A DNA stretch of 64,000 nucleotides from Sulfurospirillum deleyianum DSM 6946 (GTDB taxonomy: Bacteria > Campylobacterota > Campylobacteria > Campylobacterales > Sulfurospirillaceae), in the NCBI RefSeq assembly GCF_000024885.1, contig NC_013512.1, positions 620,001-684,000 on the forward strand. Direction: 5' to 3'. Each line of letters opens with the position of its first letter. Position 1 is the stretch's first letter. The notes beneath the pieces are model-generated. The model did no database searches. It was given only the letters and a program-made list of their open reading frames with translations, and had not been told where the DNA came from. Below, one piece after another: positions 62,322-64,000 of the stretch. The position numbers and the translations under genes were made by a program.

Positions 62322-64000
62322 ATGAAGCAACTTTGTTTTTTTTCTCTTCTTTTAGCATTACTGTTAAGTTCTGTATGTGCGCAAACGCAGACCTTTTTAA
62401 ACAAAAAAGAGCAAGCGTATATGGATGAAAAACAAGTGCTGAATGTCTATGTGGAGCCTGATATTTATTTTTACACGTATACGTACGATAATTACCTCAA
62501 TGGTTATGCCATTCATTACCTGCGTTTGTTGGCAAAAAAACTCAATAGCGAGCTTCGTTTTATCTTTGATATTAGCCCTGAGGAAGCGAAAAAACAGCTT
62601 GCATTAGGCATGTTGGATATAGCTCTTTTGACGCAGACGTATGCTTTGGATGAACGAGAATTTCAGTTAAGTAAATTCCCTGTAGGTGTGCTTCAGCCTG
62701 CCTTATTAATGCCCAAAATTTATCAAACTTTTCCTGATTTAGCGTCGATGGAGAAGGTGCGCATAGCTGTTGTAAAAGAGAGTGGTTTTGACTCAATGAT
62801 TAGGGATAAAAATCCTGATGCGAATATTGAAAGTGTCGAAAGCATTGAGGAATTAGTGGAAAAAGTACGACGTCAAGAGGTGGATTGTGCGATTGGGGTG
62901 CATGAACACTTTCATGCACTGCTTGAGTCAAAGCGCATTGCAACGCTACAAAGCATTCCTTTACGCAATAATGCCGATTTTCCAATACTTAAATTGGTTT
63001 TAGCGACCGATAAGGAGAATATTAGGCTTATTTCAATTCTTAATAAGGCAATGGCACACGTTGATTATTCTGAAATGGTTTTTGCACGTAAACGTTTTTT
63101 CCCTTCAGATTCATTTCGACAAACACATATTAAAGTTCCTCTGATGCAAGATGAGAGGTTCTTTTTAATGGGAAAACAGATGCTTAATGTCTGTGTTATT
63201 CCTCGCCATCTTCCCTATGGGGATATTGTGAAAAATCACTATCAAGGCATAGGTGCGGACACCATTAAACGCTTAGAAAATGATTTGGATATTCCTATCC
63301 AACTGTTACCCACACAGGATAAAGAAGAATCGTTTCAAGCCTTAAGTGATAAACAGTGTGATTTTATTGCGATGACGACACCCCTACCCGATGCAGAAGA
63401 TAGGTTTGTTTTTACCTCTTCCTTTTTAGATGTTCCTTTAGTGGTTTTAACAAGTGATGATAAAGTCTATGTGCCTGATTTTAAGACGATTCAAGAGCGT
63501 TCTTTTGTGATACATAAAGAACATCCCATGATAGAAACTTTACGTTTGATGGTTCCCTTGATGCGTCTTGATGGCGTCGAATCAAATATTGAAGGCTTAA
63601 AGCGTGTTGAAAATGGGGAATATTATGGGTTTATTACGTCCAATTTGGTGGTTTCTCATCTTTTTCAACATCATCTTGCCAACCGTCTTAAAGTATCCGC
63701 ACAAATTCCTCTTTCTATACCCTTTGGTTTTGCCATCTTAAAAGAAAATGAGATGTTACACGCTATTTTAGAGCAGAGTATAAAGTATTCTCTTAAAAGT
63801 GAAATGGAAACGTTGGTGCGTAAATGGGTACCTGAGCGCTCGCCTAAAGGGTTTGATTACCATGTGGTACTTCAATTAGTACTCTTTTTTATGCTCTTCT
63901 CAGCGCTAAGTTTTGCACTTTATTTTGAGATGAGGCTTAAAAAAAGCAGGCTAGAAGTTGCAACACAATCACTTGATGCTCTAAATCAAGAACTTGAATC
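62322..64000 (+). CDS. Two-SBP-domain membrane sensor, probably a BvgS-like histidine kinase (partial)
   Basis: The frame is open from ATG 62322 to the window end (559 residues). It has a signal peptide (to about residue 21) and two periplasmic SBP_bac_3-type domains (about 35-255 with VLNVYVEPDIYFYTY; about 265-500 with MLNVCVIPRHLPYGDIV). A membrane segment (VLQLVLFFMLFSALSFALYF) and the start of a coiled coil (RLKKSRLEVATQSLDALNQ) follow. This matches BvgS/EvgS-type sensors; the kinase part lies beyond the window, so a GGDEF output is not excluded. It is divergent from the transporter-regulator operon. Confidence 0.82.
   Translation, partial: MKQLCFFSLLLALLLSSVCAQTQTFLNKKEQAYMDEKQVLNVYVEPDIYFYTYTYDNYLNGYAIHYLRLLAKKLNSELRFIFDISPEEAKKQLALGMLDIALLTQTYALDEREFQLSKFPVGVLQPALLMPKIYQTFPDLASMEKVRIAVVKESGFDSMIRDKNPDANIESVESIEELVEKVRRQEVDCAIGVHEHFHALLESKRIATLQSIPLRNNADFPILKLVLATDKENIRLISILNKAMAHVDYSEMVFARKRFFPSDSFRQTHIKVPLMQDERFFLMGKQMLNVCVIPRHLPYGDIVKNHYQGIGADTIKRLENDLDIPIQLLPTQDKEESFQALSDKQCDFIAMTTPLPDAEDRFVFTSSFLDVPLVVLTSDDKVYVPDFKTIQERSFVIHKEHPMIETLRLMVPLMRLDGVESNIEGLKRVENGEYYGFITSNLVVSHLFQHHLANRLKVSAQIPLSIPFGFAILKENEMLHAILEQSIKYSLKSEMETLVRKWVPERSPKGFDYHVVLQLVLFFMLFSALSFALYFEMRLKKSRLEVATQSLDALNQELE

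Overview
The window is about 39% GC and densely packed. It comes from a Campylobacterota (epsilonproteobacterial) chromosome, most likely Sulfurospirillum or a close relative. The support is gene content and order: a nadK-recN-cbrR-tatD-mltD-rlpA-kdsC-lptC-lptA-engB-mrdA block and a mobB-fbp-(70 aa)-metG block that match, from memory, the order in Campylobacter jejuni; a FlgS-type flagellar kinase; the long form of TrmB; and sigma-70 promoters with clear -10 boxes but weak -35 boxes. The genus is an inference.

Layout. 1-14.9 kb: the end of hemJ, a radical SAM enzyme of the AmmeMemoRadiSam family, a host-attachment/baeRF protein, a chemoreceptor, dnaE, flgS, a class V aminotransferase, trkH-trkA, a small secreted protein, a CAU tRNA and rodA. 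15-28 kb (+ strand): a tightly overlapped run of an RluD-type synthase, an FN3 lipoprotein, trmB, ftsE, ftsX, an EnvC-like protein, pyrH, rpoZ, spoT, tyrS, a nitronate monooxygenase-like gene and an AMIN-domain amidase. 28-32.8 kb: cinA-like, adk and aspS on the minus strand, a frameshifted diguanylate cyclase, and a lipoprotein. 32.9-44.8 kb (+): the nadK to mrdA envelope block, with hisB and a short N-acetylglutamate synthase inserted. 44.8-55.6 kb (mainly -): ybeY, a MurF-N-domain-like orphan, metG, fbp, mobB, slt, yggT, a catalytically degenerate glutamyl-tRNA synthetase paralogue, and glnS with a YqeY-like tail. 55.7-64 kb: an accessory nutrient locus with a secreted alpha/beta hydrolase, a porin cut by an intact IS element, a response regulator, a DASS-type transporter, and a divergent sensor with two periplasmic binding domains that runs off the window.

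How genes work together. FtsEX, the EnvC-like protein and the amidase form a septal peptidoglycan hydrolysis pathway. RodA, PBP2 and an MreD-like membrane protein belong to the elongation machinery. LptC, LptA and KdsC serve lipopolysaccharide synthesis and transport. The sensor, regulator, transporter, porin and hydrolase look like one regulated uptake module, at present broken by the IS.

The strongest unexplained signal is a dispersed palindrome, TTTACATGTAAA. I located 17 perfect copies and 29 copies of the inner TTACATGTAA, where a rough composition-based expectation is well below one. They lie mostly inside genes, where they imprint the peptides LHV(K/N) or (F/L)TCK. They are absent from the IS and from the longest conserved genes. 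I know of no described function for this motif in this group.
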